Assembly: GCF_027988105.1 (NCBI RefSeq)
Contig: NZ_JAQJZJ010000005.1
Span: 248,001-312,000, forward strand
Length of the DNA stretch: 64,000 nucleotides
Source: Pseudomonas aestuarii
GTDB taxonomy: Bacteria; Pseudomonadota; Gammaproteobacteria; Pseudomonadales; Pseudomonadaceae
Direction: 5' to 3'
Shown: one piece after another, positions 28,032 to 37,223 of the stretch
Position numbering within the stretch: the stretch's first letter is position 1
Layout: each line of letters opens with the position of its first letter
Notes under the pieces: generated by a model
The model's database searches: none
What the model was told of the DNA's origin: nothing
What the model saw: the letters and a program-made list of their open reading frames with translations, nothing else
Made by a program: the position numbers and the translations under genes

Positions 28032-28385
28032 TCAATTACCGACGGCAGCAATCACCGAGATTTCTACCAGCAGTTCGGGGCTGGCCATCGAGGCTTCCAC
28101 GCAGGCCCGCGCGGGGGCGAAACCGGTTGGTACCCAGCTGTCCCATACGCTGTTCATCTCGGCGAACAGGCTCATGTCCTTCAGGTAGATGGTGGCGGAC
28201 AGCAGCTGTTCGCGATTGCTGCCGACCGATTCCAGCAAGGTATCGACCTTGGCCAGCATGGTCCGCGTTTGTTCCTGAATGCCGGCGCTGCGGTCTTCTG
28301 CCACCTGCCCGCATAGATAGGCGGTCTGGTTATGCACCACGACTCGGCTCATGCGGGCGGCTGTTTCGTATCGGCTAATGCTCAT
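28032..28385 (-). CDS. ridA: RidA family reactive-intermediate deaminase
   Basis: 117 aa from ATG at 28385, with AGGAG six bases upstream on the minus strand; a longer frame to 28421 lacks this site. Contains [13 protein letters not shown] and [11 protein letters not shown] with the arginine (here in [10 protein letters not shown]) that binds the substrate carboxylate in RidA. It hydrolyses 2-aminoacrylate and related enamines to 2-ketoacids. Upstream of dsdA on the same strand but separated by about 415 bases, so probably a separate transcript. Subgroup not assigned. Confidence 0.88.
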   Translation of the reverse strand: MSISRYETAARMSRVVVHNQTAYLCGQVAEDRSAGIQEQTRTMLAKVDTLLESVGSNREQLLSATIYLKDMSLFAEMNSVWDSWVPTGFAPARACVEASMASPELLVEISVIAAVGN

Positions 28386-28614
28386 GAAAGCTCCTGTGAG
28401 GGTTGGATTATGGGATGACACGCCGAGCTTAGCGGGGCCGGGCGGATAAACCTATGCTGAAGCTGTGAGTGGTTGTGATAAACCCGCGCCTGCGGCGGCC
28501 GCCTGCAAACGCCCTGCGTCGGTTGCGCGCAAGCGCTGGATTGTTCCACAACCGCTGCACGCACTCCGTCGCAGTCGTTCAGCCCGGCTGCATAGCCGAT
28601 ACGAGGCTAAGCGC

Positions 28615-29376
28615 ATGTCGCGAATACTTCCGCTCCTGGCAGTGCTTGCCGCCGTGTACGTGGCGATCTGCGTCGCGGTGTGGATGTTCCAGCGCAGCCT
28701 CATCTACTTCCCGCAACCGCTCACCATCAGCCGGCCCGACACCCTGCTCAGGCTGGCGGTGGACGATGCCGAGGTGCTGGTGTCGATCAGGCCCCACGCC
28801 GGGCCGAAGGCGCTGATCTACTTCGGTGGCAATGCCGAGGACGTTTCGCTGAACCTGCCCGCGTTTACCCAGGCCTTTCCCGAGCATGCCCTGTACTTGC
28901 TGCACTACCGCGGCTATGGCGGCAGTGCCGGCTCGCCCTCCGAGGAGGCGATCCAGCGCGATGCCCTGGCCCTGTTCGACCGGGTGCACGCCGCGCACCC
29001 GCAGACCATGCTAATGGGGCGCAGCCTGGGGGCGGGGGTCGCCATTCGTCTGGCCAGCCAGCGCCCGGCCTCGCGGCTGGTGTTGATCACGCCATTCGAC
29101 AGCCTGCAGGCGTTCGCTACGCGGCAGTTCCCCTACCTGCCGATCAAGTGGCTGCTCAAGGACAGGTTCGAGTCCTCGACCTATGCCGCGCGTATCCGGG
29201 TGCCGACCCTGCTGGTCGCCGCCGAGCAGGACGAAGTCATCCCCTTGTCGAGTACCGAGGCGCTTTACCGGCATTTCCCACCCGGCGTGGCCATGCTCAA
29301 GGTGATCCCGGGCCAGGATCACAACTCGATCTCCGAGAGCCCCGCGTACCTGCCTTTGCTGCGCGCCGCGCTGTGA
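28615..29376 (+). CDS. Membrane-anchored alpha/beta hydrolase (ABHD13/YfhR-like)
   Basis: 253 aa from ATG 28615 (GAGG upstream at 28602-28605). One N-terminal membrane helix (about 4-24), then QRSLIYFPQP, typical of this family. The nucleophile elbow is GRSLGAG (Ser), with the acid in AAEQDEVIPLSS and the histidine in GQDHNSIS. Predicted serine hydrolase with the catalytic domain on the periplasmic side or peripheral to the membrane. Substrate unknown. Confidence 0.85.
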   Translation: MSRILPLLAVLAAVYVAICVAVWMFQRSLIYFPQPLTISRPDTLLRLAVDDAEVLVSIRPHAGPKALIYFGGNAEDVSLNLPAFTQAFPEHALYLLHYRGYGGSAGSPSEEAIQRDALALFDRVHAAHPQTMLMGRSLGAGVAIRLASQRPASRLVLITPFDSLQAFATRQFPYLPIKWLLKDRFESSTYAARIRVPTLLVAAEQDEVIPLSSTEALYRHFPPGVAMLKVIPGQDHNSISESPAYLPLLRAAL

Positions 29377-29463
29377 GCGGCGTTGGTAGCCTGGATCAGC
29401 GCCAGGGTAACCCGGGGGATTTCCCGGATGGCGCCAGCTTCAACTTCGGCAGTCCGCCTGGAC

Positions 29464-29570
29464 GTAGGGCGGCCGGGTCGCCGTCCGCTCGGAGCGCAGC
29501 GACAGCCCGCCAGCTGTGTGCCACCCCGATCAACCATCGGTGCACTGCCTGCGGCGAGTGACACCCTACT
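29464..29570 (+). repeat. Dispersed intergenic repeat, copy 1
   Basis: Begins GTAGGGCGGC, core CGGAGCGCAGCGACAGCCCG and GGTGCACTGCCTGCGGCGAG, ends GTGACACCCTAC. Ends are short inverted repeats (GTAGGG/CCCTAC). Noncoding. Related copies: 29655-29740, 42666-42752, 42832-42925, 56036-56105, 62111-62170. Confidence 0.8.
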
Positions 29571-29654
29571 GATCGGCAAATACGCCCGCTACGGCGTTGC
29601 GCTCGATATGTTCACAACTACGGCGACCGCTTCAGATTCGGCAGCTCGCCAAGA

Positions 29655-29740
29655 CGTAGGGCGGCTTCGGAGCGCAGCGACAATCCGCCGGATGTGCGCC
29701 GCGTCGCTGCTCCAGGGTGCACCGCCTGCGGCGAGTGATT
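29655..29740 (+). repeat. Dispersed intergenic repeat, copy 2
   Basis: GTAGGGCGGC, then CGGAGCGCAGCGACAATCCG, then GGTGCACCGCCTGCGGCGAG; same order and orientation as copy 1, 85 bases away. The right end after GCGAGTGA diverges, so this copy is truncated. Confidence 0.75.
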
Positions 29741-29779
29741 CCTCCTCCTGTAGACGGCATCTGCGCAGCGTCGGCGTAC

Positions 29780-32170
29780 TTAGAACAGGCCGAGCTGGCC
29801 GCCGACCAGGCGGGAGAAATCGTCGCCGACGAACGGCAGGATGGCGTCCGCCACCGGCTGCAGCTGGCGCGTCAGGTAGTGCTCGTAGTCGATGGGGGTA
29901 CGCCGGGTCTCCAGCGGTTCGGGGCCGGCGAGGGTGATCACGTAGCTGATCCAGCCGCCGTTCTGGTACTGGCGCGGGCGGCCGTGCTGGTCGTTGTATT
30001 CATCGGCCATGCGCGCCGCACGCACATGCGGCGGCACATTGCGCTGGTAGTCGTCCAGCCGGCGGCGCAGGCGCTTGCGGTAGATCAGCAGCTCATCGAG
30101 CTGGCCGGCCAGGGTGCGGCGCACGTAGTTGCGCACATAGTCCTGGTAGGGTTGCCGGTTGAAGATCAGCAGGTACAGCTCGCGCTGGAACTGCCGGGCC
30201 AGCGGCGACCAGTCGCTGCGCACGGTTTCCAGGCCCTTGAAAACCATCTCGCGGCTGCCGTCTGCCGCCACGACCAGGCCGGCGTAGCGCTTCTTGCTGC
30301 CCTCTTCGGCGCCGCGGATGGTCGGCATCAGGAAGCGGCTGTAATGGGTCTCGTACTGCAGCTCCAGGGCGCTTTCCAGGTCGTACTCCCGGCGCAGGTG
30401 CGCGCGCCACCACTGGTTGACACGCTGCACCAGGGCGCGGCCGATCTGCGCCGCCTCGTCCTCGCCATGCGCGCGCCTGAGCCAGACGAAGGTCGAGTCG
30501 GTGTCGCCGTAGATCACCGCATGGCCTTCGGCCTCGATCAGCTCGCGGGTCCGGCGCATGATCTCGTGGCCGCGCAGGGTGATCGAGGACGCCAGGCGCG
30601 GGTCGAAGAAGCGGCAGCCGCTGGAGCCGAGCACCCCGTAGAAGGCGTTCATGATGATCTTCAGCGCCTGCGACAGCGGCGCGTTGTGCTCGCGCTTGGC
30701 CGCCTCGCGGCCCTGCCAGACGCTCTCGACGATGGCCGGCAGGCAATGCCGGGTGCGCGAGAAGCGCGCGCCGCGAAATCCCGGCACCGAGGCGCTGTCC
30801 TCGGGATGGCGCATGCCTTCCACCAGCCCCAGCGGATCGATGAGGAAGGTGCGGATGATCGACGGGTAGAGGCTCTTGTAGTCGAGCACCAGCACCGACT
30901 CGTACAGGCCGGGCTGCGAATTCATCACGAAGCCGCCGGGGCTGGCCTCCGGCGGCCGCTCGCCGAGGTTCGGCGCGACGAAGCCCTGGCGGTGCATCAG
31001 CGGTATGTACAGGTGGCAGAAGGCCGCGACCGAGCCGCCGCTACGGTCGGCGGGCAGGCCGGTGACGGTGGCGCGCTCGAGCAGGAAGGTGAGGATCTCG
31101 GTCTTGGCGAAGATCCGCGTGACCAGCTCGCAGTCCTTGAGGTTGTAGCGCGCCAGGGCCGGCTTGTCCTCGGCGAACATGCGGTCGATGGCGTCCATGC
31201 GCTGGTACGGCGTGGCGATGTCCTTGCCCTCGCCGAGCAGGGTCTGCGCGACGTTCTCCAGGCTGAACGAGGCGAAGCTCCAGGTCGCCGAGCGCAGCGC
31301 CTCAATGCCGTCGATGATCAGCCGCCCGGCGGCCTCGGCGAAGAAGTGATTGTTGCGGCTGCCATGCTCGCGCCAGCCCATCGCATCGCCGCCACGACCG
31401 AGCTGCAACGGCACCTGCAGGCGCTGGGCGTGCTCGTGCAACACGCGCAGGTCGAACTGCACCAGGTTCCAGCCGATGATCGCATCGGGATCATGGGTAG
31501 CCAGCCACTGATTGAGCCGCTCCAGCAGCTGCTTGCGGCTGGCGCAGTATTCCAGGGCAAAATCCAGCGCCACATCCGCGCCGTTGGCCGGGCCGAGCAT
31601 GTACACCTGGCGCTGGCCGCAGCCTTCCAGGGCGATCGAATACAGATCGCCCTGGGCATTGGTCTCGATGTCCAGGGACGCCAGCTTCAGGCGCGGGCGA
31701 TAGGCCGGGGCGGGCTTCAGCTGCGCCTCGAGCAGCAGGCCGTTGGCGTCCGGCGTGCCACCGAAGCACACCGGCGCGGTGATGAAACGCTCCATCAGGT
31801 AGCGCTCCGGCGGGCGGATATCGGCCTCGTACACCTCGACCCCGGCCTTGCGCAGCATTTTGTCGATATTCATCAGCTGGCGATGCTGGCGGCAATACAG
31901 GCCGAGCACCGGCCGATGGTGGAAGTCGCACAGCTCCAGCGGGCGCAGCTCGACGTCACGCTCGCCGCGCAGCAGCGCCTCGGCCAGCGCGCGTTGCTCG
32001 GCCGGAATAAACGCCACCGAGGGCTGACACGGCAGGCGGATATGCCGCGGCCCGGCGTCAGTCGCCAGCCAGAACTCGACCTGGGTGCCGGCCGGCGTAT
32101 CGCGCCAATGTCGGGTCAGGACGAAGCCCTGCTGTAGATCCACCGCTGCAACCTCAAGTCCTTGTTTCAC
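29780..32170 (-). CDS. polB: DNA polymerase II (family B)
   Basis: 796 aa. SOS-associated repair and translesion polymerase with proofreading. Exonuclease motifs: Exo I SLDIETN, Exo [14 protein letters not shown], Exo [12 protein letters not shown]. Polymerase motifs: [32 protein letters not shown]. The chain ends in QLGLF, the beta-clamp binding peptide also found at the E. coli Pol II C-terminus. Length matches the family (783 aa in E. coli). I did not locate a convincing LexA box in the short upstream region. Confidence 0.95.
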   Translation of the reverse strand: MKQGLEVAAVDLQQGFVLTRHWRDTPAGTQVEFWLATDAGPRHIRLPCQPSVAFIPAEQRALAEALLRGERDVELRPLELCDFHHRPVLGLYCRQHRQLMNIDKMLRKAGVEVYEADIRPPERYLMERFITAPVCFGGTPDANGLLLEAQLKPAPAYRPRLKLASLDIETNAQGDLYSIALEGCGQRQVYMLGPANGADVALDFALEYCASRKQLLERLNQWLATHDPDAIIGWNLVQFDLRVLHEHAQRLQVPLQLGRGGDAMGWREHGSRNNHFFAEAAGRLIIDGIEALRSATWSFASFSLENVAQTLLGEGKDIATPYQRMDAIDRMFAEDKPALARYNLKDCELVTRIFAKTEILTFLLERATVTGLPADRSGGSVAAFCHLYIPLMHRQGFVAPNLGERPPEASPGGFVMNSQPGLYESVLVLDYKSLYPSIIRTFLIDPLGLVEGMRHPEDSASVPGFRGARFSRTRHCLPAIVESVWQGREAAKREHNAPLSQALKIIMNAFYGVLGSSGCRFFDPRLASSITLRGHEIMRRTRELIEAEGHAVIYGDTDSTFVWLRRAHGEDEAAQIGRALVQRVNQWWRAHLRREYDLESALELQYETHYSRFLMPTIRGAEEGSKKRYAGLVVAADGSREMVFKGLETVRSDWSPLARQFQRELYLLIFNRQPYQDYVRNYVRRTLAGQLDELLIYRKRLRRRLDDYQRNVPPHVRAARMADEYNDQHGRPRQYQNGGWISYVITLAGPEPLETRRTPIDYEHYLTRQLQPVADAILPFVGDDFSRLVGGQLGLF

Positions 32171-32326
32171 CGTGCGATTCTACGTGGCATGGGCCGCGAT
32201 TGCGCGGGCAGGGCAGGGGGCGGGTTTTCTGACGGCTATGTAGCGGTTACATCGTGTACGCCAAGCAAGGGTGGACCGAAGCGGAGCGCCGGCAGGACCA
32301 CCCTACGAAAGCGCCGGCGCAAGCCA

Positions 32327-33688
32327 TCAGGCAGCATGCTCCCTGGCCTGCCCTAGCGCCGGCCGGCCTATGCCGCGGTAGAGGAAACCCAATTGCGCGA
32401 GCTGTTTGGCATCATAGATGTTGCGACCATCGAACAGCACGGGCATGCGCATCGAACCGCGAATCCGCACGAAGTCCGGCTGGCGAAACTGCTTCCATTC
32501 GGTGACCAGCACCACCGCATCGGCGCCCTCCGCCACGCTGTAGAGCGATTCGCTCAAGCGCAGTTGAGCGCTGGCGACTGCCGGCGCATAGCGTGCCGCC
32601 ACAGCCGCGGTGGCGACCGGGTCGCAGGCTTGCACCACCACCCCGGCGGCGAGCAGGGCATCGAGCAACACCAGGCTCGGCGCCTCGCGCAGATCATCGG
32701 TGCCGGGCTTGAACGCCAGGCCCCAGAGGGCCACGACGCGGCCGTGCAAGTGGCCGGAAAAATGTTCGCGCAACGCTTGAAACAGCAAGGTTTTCTGCAG
32801 CGCATTGCGGGCTTCGACGGCGCGCAGAATGCCCGGCTCGATACCCTCCTGCTCGGCCGCGCGGATCAGGGCGCGCACATCCTTGGGAAAACAGGAGCCG
32901 CCATAGCCGCAGCCGGCATAGATGAAGTGCGTGCCGATGCGCTTGTCGCTGCCGATGCCGCGGCGGACTTCCTCGATATCCACCCCCTGGCGCGCGCACA
33001 GCCCCGCCATCTCGTTGATAAAGGAAATCTTGGTGGCGAGAAAGGCATTGGCCGCGTACTTGCTGAACTCGGCGGCGCGCACGCTCATGCACAGCAGGCG
33101 TTCGTGGTTACGCAAAAAAGGCGCGTACAAACGGCGCAGCAGCTCGCTGCCGGCCGGCTCATCGCAGCCGATCAGCACCCGGTCCGGGCGCATGAAATCG
33201 TCGATCGCCGAGCCTTCCTTGAGGAACTCCGGGTTGCTCGCCACAACGACCTTGAAGCCCTTGCCGCGTTGCCCCAGACGCGCATTGATGCGCTGCGCCA
33301 CGCGCTCGGCGGTGCCCACCGGCACCGTGGATTTATCCACCACCAGACAGGCCTGTTGCAGGCGCTCGCCCAGTTCGTCGGCCACGGCCAGGACATGCGA
33401 CAGGTCGGCCGAGCCGTCCTCCCCGCTTGGCGTCCCCACGGCGATAAAGACGATCTCGGCGCGTTCGATGCCCGTCGCCAGGTGCTGGCTGAAACTCAGT
33501 TGGCCACTGGCCAAATGGGCCTTGAGCAGGGCTTCGAGACCGGGCTCGTAGATCGGTGCCTCGCCGCGCGCCAGGCGCGCCACACGCGAGCCGTCGCGCT
33601 CGACGCAGACCACCCGGTTACCCATTTCGGCAAAACAGGCCGCCGACACCAGCCCCACATAACCCGCCCCGATCACGCAAATTCGCAT
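32327..33688 (-). CDS. ugd: UDP-glucose 6-dehydrogenase
   Basis: 453 aa. Oxidises UDP-glucose to UDP-glucuronate with 2 NAD+, supplying exopolysaccharide or LPS sugars. N-terminal NAD site ICVIGAGYVGL, catalytic C266 in GYGGSCFPKD, and EFLKEGSAIDDF and KFSKYAANAFLA-like segments (here AEFSKYAANAFLATK). No other sugar-nucleotide gene is adjacent, so it stands alone between polB and a HAD phosphatase. Confidence 0.94.
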   Translation of the reverse strand: MRICVIGAGYVGLVSAACFAEMGNRVVCVERDGSRVARLARGEAPIYEPGLEALLKAHLASGQLSFSQHLATGIERAEIVFIAVGTPSGEDGSADLSHVLAVADELGERLQQACLVVDKSTVPVGTAERVAQRINARLGQRGKGFKVVVASNPEFLKEGSAIDDFMRPDRVLIGCDEPAGSELLRRLYAPFLRNHERLLCMSVRAAEFSKYAANAFLATKISFINEMAGLCARQGVDIEEVRRGIGSDKRIGTHFIYAGCGYGGSCFPKDVRALIRAAEQEGIEPGILRAVEARNALQKTLLFQALREHFSGHLHGRVVALWGLAFKPGTDDLREAPSLVLLDALLAAGVVVQACDPVATAAVAARYAPAVASAQLRLSESLYSVAEGADAVVLVTEWKQFRQPDFVRIRGSMRMPVLFDGRNIYDAKQLAQLGFLYRGIGRPALGQAREHAA

Positions 33689-33808
33689 CGCCGCATCCTC
33701 TCCATGAGTTGCAACGATTCCAGCTAAAGCCGGTGGCAGGCGTATGACAGGGGCGCGACAATCCCGTGACCGGGCAAACAGCGGGTGCGCAAGCGACGGC
33801 GCTCTGGC

Positions 33809-34558
33809 TCAGCAGAAGCGCCGCACCGCATCGGCCAGATCCTTGGCCAGCAAGGCACCGGGCGACTTGCTTTCGTCGCCGGCGCGGTACTTGCCGGTCT
33901 GCACCAGGCAAGCCTGAAGGCCGGCCTGTTGCGCGCCCAGTACATCGCTCTCGACATCGTCGCCGATCATCAAGGCTTCGCCGGCCGGCACATCGAGCTC
34001 CTCCAGTGCGCCGGCGAAGAACGCGGCAGAGGGCTTGCCCAGGACCAGCGCCTGGACCCCAGCGGCATATTCCAGCGCGCGGACAAAGGGCCCGGCATCC
34101 AGGTGCAGGGCGCCATGGCTGCGGAAGTAGCGGTTGTCGCCCATGGCCAGCAGCGGTGCGCCGTCCAGCAGCAGGTGGAAGGCGTGCTCCAGGTGGGCGT
34201 AGTCGAAGCGTTCCTCGGCGTCGCCGAGCACCACCGCATTGGCTGCGGGCAGCTCGAGCAGGTCGGCGAACTCCTCTTCGAGGTTGCGGTGGATCAGGCA
34301 GTAGGGCCGCAAGTCATGGGCCAGCAGGTAATGGCGCACGGCGCGCGGGGCGCTGTAGATCTGCTCGGGCTGCAGGGCATAGCCCATGCCGGTCAGTTGC
34401 CGGTAAATCTCGGCGGAGGTCAGGCGCGAGGTGTTGGTCACCAGGCGCAGCGGGTAGCCCTTGGCCTGCAGCGCTGCCACTGCCGGCACCGAGCCGGGCA
34501 GGGGGCTCGCGTCCTGGTAGAGCACCCCGCTGATATCCAGCAGCACCGCCTGCGGCAT
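33809..34558 (-). CDS. HAD-superfamily phosphatase, LHPP/TIGR01458-like
   Basis: 249 aa. HAD class IIA layout: motif I LLDISGVLYQD (the first Asp at residue 8; the second DxD position is Ser-Gly, as in LHPP-like proteins), motif II VTNTSR, motif III near LGKPSAAFF, motif IV MIGDDVESDVLGAQQAG. Homologues include phospholysine/phosphohistidine pyrophosphate phosphatase. Substrate unknown; transcribed alone, 120 bases upstream of ugd on the same strand. Confidence 0.85.
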   Translation of the reverse strand: MPQAVLLDISGVLYQDASPLPGSVPAVAALQAKGYPLRLVTNTSRLTSAEIYRQLTGMGYALQPEQIYSAPRAVRHYLLAHDLRPYCLIHRNLEEEFADLLELPAANAVVLGDAEERFDYAHLEHAFHLLLDGAPLLAMGDNRYFRSHGALHLDAGPFVRALEYAAGVQALVLGKPSAAFFAGALEELDVPAGEALMIGDDVESDVLGAQQAGLQACLVQTGKYRAGDESKSPGALLAKDLADAVRRFC

Positions 34559-34704
34559 GGTCTTCGCCTCCAGTCAGAGGTTGTCAAAGCGCTCCATCGT
34601 TGCACTGCCTGGGCCTGCAAGCGTCCGAGCACAGGCTGGCCAATTTGGCCCGAACCGGTGATTGAGGATTGCCGTCCCAATCATGCTCCCTGCCAGAGCA
34701 CGCA

Positions 34705-34830
34705 GCCTCCAGCTTGAACCCGCCCGGATCGAGGCAATACACCGCCTGGCTATCATCCTAATACGCGTCCGCCGGATCGGCGATGGTCATGCCATGCTCC
34801 GGCAGGAAGGTCTGAATCGCCCCTGTAATG
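34705..34830 (-). pseudogene. Fragment of a VOC-family (glyoxalase-like) gene with in-frame stop
   Basis: The minus strand reads FLPEHGMTIADPADAY, then a TAG stop, then DDSQAVYCLDPGGFKLEA in the same frame. The second part is the usual terminal beta-strand of vicinal-oxygen-chelate proteins (FxLDPDGxKLE). No N-terminal domain remains. It lies in the 556-base gap 34559-35114, which otherwise shows no supported gene. Confidence 0.55.
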
Positions 34831-35114
34831 CCTACTTGCCCATCACTGTTTTTTTCGTCTCAATGGGCCTGTTGTTTGATCTTGTGGTCAAGGGCTTATC
34901 GAGGCAGGGCGGCAGCGCAGGTAAGGCCTAACGAGCGGCTCCAATCGTTGCAGTTAATGACGGTATCAACCCGCAGGACATGCGCTCGATCAACCTGATC
35001 GTCATCCCCAGAACCTCAATCCAGGTGGTTGCAGGAGAGGAACCCTGGGTAACATCGGCGCGCAAGCCCACCCATAGACGCCTAGGCTGGGGGGAGCGCA
35101 TTTGGATTACGCCT

Positions 35115-36188
35115 ATGAACAACAGCGACACATCTAAGACACCCGCTTCCGCCTCTGTGCGGCGTCCGCAGTTCTGGCAGGTGGCCAAGCGCTGTTGCCA
35201 GATTGCCGGCACGGTGGATGTGGCATTTTTCTTCCTGTTTCATCTCCTCGGTTCTCCCCTCCTGGCCTGGGTCAATGTCATCAGTGTTTCCATGTACATC
35301 CTGGCGTACCAGGCGCTGGCCAGGCGACGCAATCGGCTGGCCATTGCGCTGATCTGGACAGAGGTCATCGTCCACGCCGCCTTGGGCACGCTGTTGATCG
35401 GCTGGGACAGTGGCTTTCACTACTATCTGTTGATGTTCATCCCGGCGCTGTTTCTCAGCATGCCGCTGCGCGGCGCCCTTGCGGCGTTGGTTTCGCTGTG
35501 GGGGTTTTACCTGTTGCTGGATGTGCTCATGTGGACTGGCGAGCCGCTGCAGCCGATTTCCCGCGACGCCTTGCTGGCCGTGCACCTGTTCAACCTGAGC
35601 GTGGTATTCGCCATGTTCAGTTACTTGTCGTTCTTCTATCTGAAGATCGTCAGTTCGGCCCAGCGCAAGCTGCGGCAAATGGCGGCCACCGACCCGCTGA
35701 CGGGGCTGCTCAACCGCCGGCACATGATCGATCTGGCCGAGAGAGAACTGGCACGCATCCAGCGCAACCTGCATCCCATCGGGCTGCTGTTGCTGGATAT
35801 CGATCACTTCAAGTTGATCAACGACAACCATGGCCACGAGATCGGCGACAAGGTGCTGGTCGAGGTGGCGAACGGCATCAAGGCCGTGCTGAGAAGCCAG
35901 GACCTGATTGCGCGCTGGGGTGGCGAGGAGTTTCTGGCCGTTCTTCCGGATACCAACCTGGAACAGGCGCGGGCGAGTGCCGAGCGGGTTCGGCAGGCGC
36001 TGATGCAACAGCGCTGGAGTTTCGACGGCAAATCCGTCGCTGTCACCATCAGTGTGGGAGTCAGCGAGTTCCAGGAGGGCGATGAGCTGAAAAGCGCCAT
36101 CAACCGGGCCGACAGGGCGCTTTACCGCTGCAAGGACGATGGTCGCAATCGGGTCGAGGTGTGCACCGATTGCGAAGTAACCGTTTGA
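35115..36188 (+). CDS. Membrane diguanylate cyclase (GGDEF), multi-TM sensor
   Basis: 357 aa from ATG 35115; the frame is open to ATG 34980 but the extra 45 residues look non-coding. Six hydrophobic segments (about 25-185) form an MASE-like input domain; the C-terminal GGDEF domain starts at ATDPLTGLLNRRHM with active-site GGEEF and substrate-binding LLLDIDHFKLINDNHGHEIGD-like residues (LDIDHFKLINDNHGH). No obvious RxxD inhibitory site directly upstream of GGEEF (DLIARWGGEEF). Predicted to make cyclic di-GMP. Confidence 0.9.
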   Translation: MNNSDTSKTPASASVRRPQFWQVAKRCCQIAGTVDVAFFFLFHLLGSPLLAWVNVISVSMYILAYQALARRRNRLAIALIWTEVIVHAALGTLLIGWDSGFHYYLLMFIPALFLSMPLRGALAALVSLWGFYLLLDVLMWTGEPLQPISRDALLAVHLFNLSVVFAMFSYLSFFYLKIVSSAQRKLRQMAATDPLTGLLNRRHMIDLAERELARIQRNLHPIGLLLLDIDHFKLINDNHGHEIGDKVLVEVANGIKAVLRSQDLIARWGGEEFLAVLPDTNLEQARASAERVRQALMQQRWSFDGKSVAVTISVGVSEFQEGDELKSAINRADRALYRCKDDGRNRVEVCTDCEVTV

Positions 36189-36244
36189 GCCCTCTACCAG
36201 TCCAGAAGGCCCCCAGAATCAGCCGGGCTCTTTTGCGAAGGCAA

Positions 36245-36271
36245 CAAAAAACCCGCCGAAGCGGGTTTTTT
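36245..36271. terminator. Bidirectional intrinsic terminator
   Basis: AAAAAACCCGC-CGAA-GCGGGTTTTTT, perfect stem with A- and T-runs, 56 bases after the cyclase stop. Confidence 0.92.
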
Positions 36272-36747
36272 CAAGACCATTCCGACATCCTGTCAGCAGC
36301 CTTCCAGGCGATGGTCGATCATCCGTGATCCTGAGCGCGTCCTGCGCTGCAGTTGATGTGTGTAGATTAGGCGCACTGGCGCAGCCTCGACAGAGGAGAT
36401 CGCAGCCAGTGCGTGTAAGCCTTTCGCTATAGGTAACGGGCGCGCGCATGATATTTAGTGCCTGCATTGGACGACTTCTACTCTTCGCGACGGGCCGGAG
36501 TCGAGCTAGAGCAGGCGGTGGTCACCGGCAGATATCGGCCAATTGCGGACATTTCGGCATCACTAATATCGTGGTCTGCCCCCGATTGTGTCCTCTACCA
36601 GTCCACTGCTCGTAGGCGTTCGTTCGCCGCCTTCAGCCCAAGGACAATAAGGAACAGACCACGGTTTTGGCTGAAGTGAACAAGCAGAAGCAAAATTAAT
36701 CGTGGTTCCCTATTGCTTTGTCAGGCCGTGAAAATATGAACAATAAA

Positions 36748-36900
36748 TCAGTCCCCTTTTCCCGGGATGCGCTCCAGGCTTTGCCCGGCAAAGTGGCGCA
36801 AAATCGTGGTCTCGTAGAGCGAATCTTCCATCGCCGGATCGCTGTAGCCGAACCAGTTCTGCTGTTGCCGCTGACCGAAAATTGGCCCAGTAGAGGATGT
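36748..36900 (-). mobile_element. IS5-family transposase fragment
   Basis: Minus-strand frame with QQQNWFGYSDPAMEDSLYE and TTILRHFAGQSLERIPGKGD, matching the N-terminal DUF772 part of IS5-group transposases (LSDPAMEDALY). Only about 45 residues remain; the DDE core is absent. It overlaps the left inverted repeat. The gap 36274-36740 upstream shows no supported gene, only an isolated possible C-terminal tail ending at 36699 that I could not identify. Confidence 0.65.
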
Positions 36901-36932
36901 TCTTCCGCCTGAAAACCGACCCAGGAGCACAC

Positions 36933-37080
36933 AGGGTGATCAATTTGGAAATGATGGGCAAATTCCAGCGGATGTCTTTCCGCGACAAGTTGTCGGTGCA
37001 TGAGATAACCAAGCGCACCGGGCTGGCGCGCAACACCATCCGCAAGTGGGTCAGGGCACCGGAGGCCCAGTCATCTGCTT
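36933..37080 (+). mobile_element. IS21-family IstA N-terminal fragment
   Basis: Frame with MSFRDKLSVHEITKRTGLA and RNTIRKWVRAPE: the HTH at the start of IS21-type transposases. Family sequence ends after about 40 residues at roughly 37070, where composition becomes AT-rich. It marks the left junction of the island. Confidence 0.65.
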
Positions 37081-37223
37081 CATCGGGAAAACTCAGCGGG
37101 TGGAATCCGGTTATTTTGCCAAAATCAGGAAGTCTTTTTCAGCGTTTCCCTAAGTCGGTTCCATTAAGTGCGGGAGTAATCTAAGATCAACTCAAGTTTA
37201 AAATTTATCGGAAGGGGCTTTTG

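Noticed and set aside
29717..32137. An 806-codon open frame on the plus strand
   Set aside because: Antisense of polB, whose exonuclease and polymerase motifs are all in place.
36373..36412. Hairpin GCACTGGC/GCCAGTGC as a small RNA
   Set aside because: 24-base loop, no promoter or terminator around it; part of it is the 14-bp direct repeat.
36458..36699. Small open frames upstream of the IS fragments
   Set aside because: Two overlapping frames, neither with a ribosome site or family; probably debris of an insertion element.
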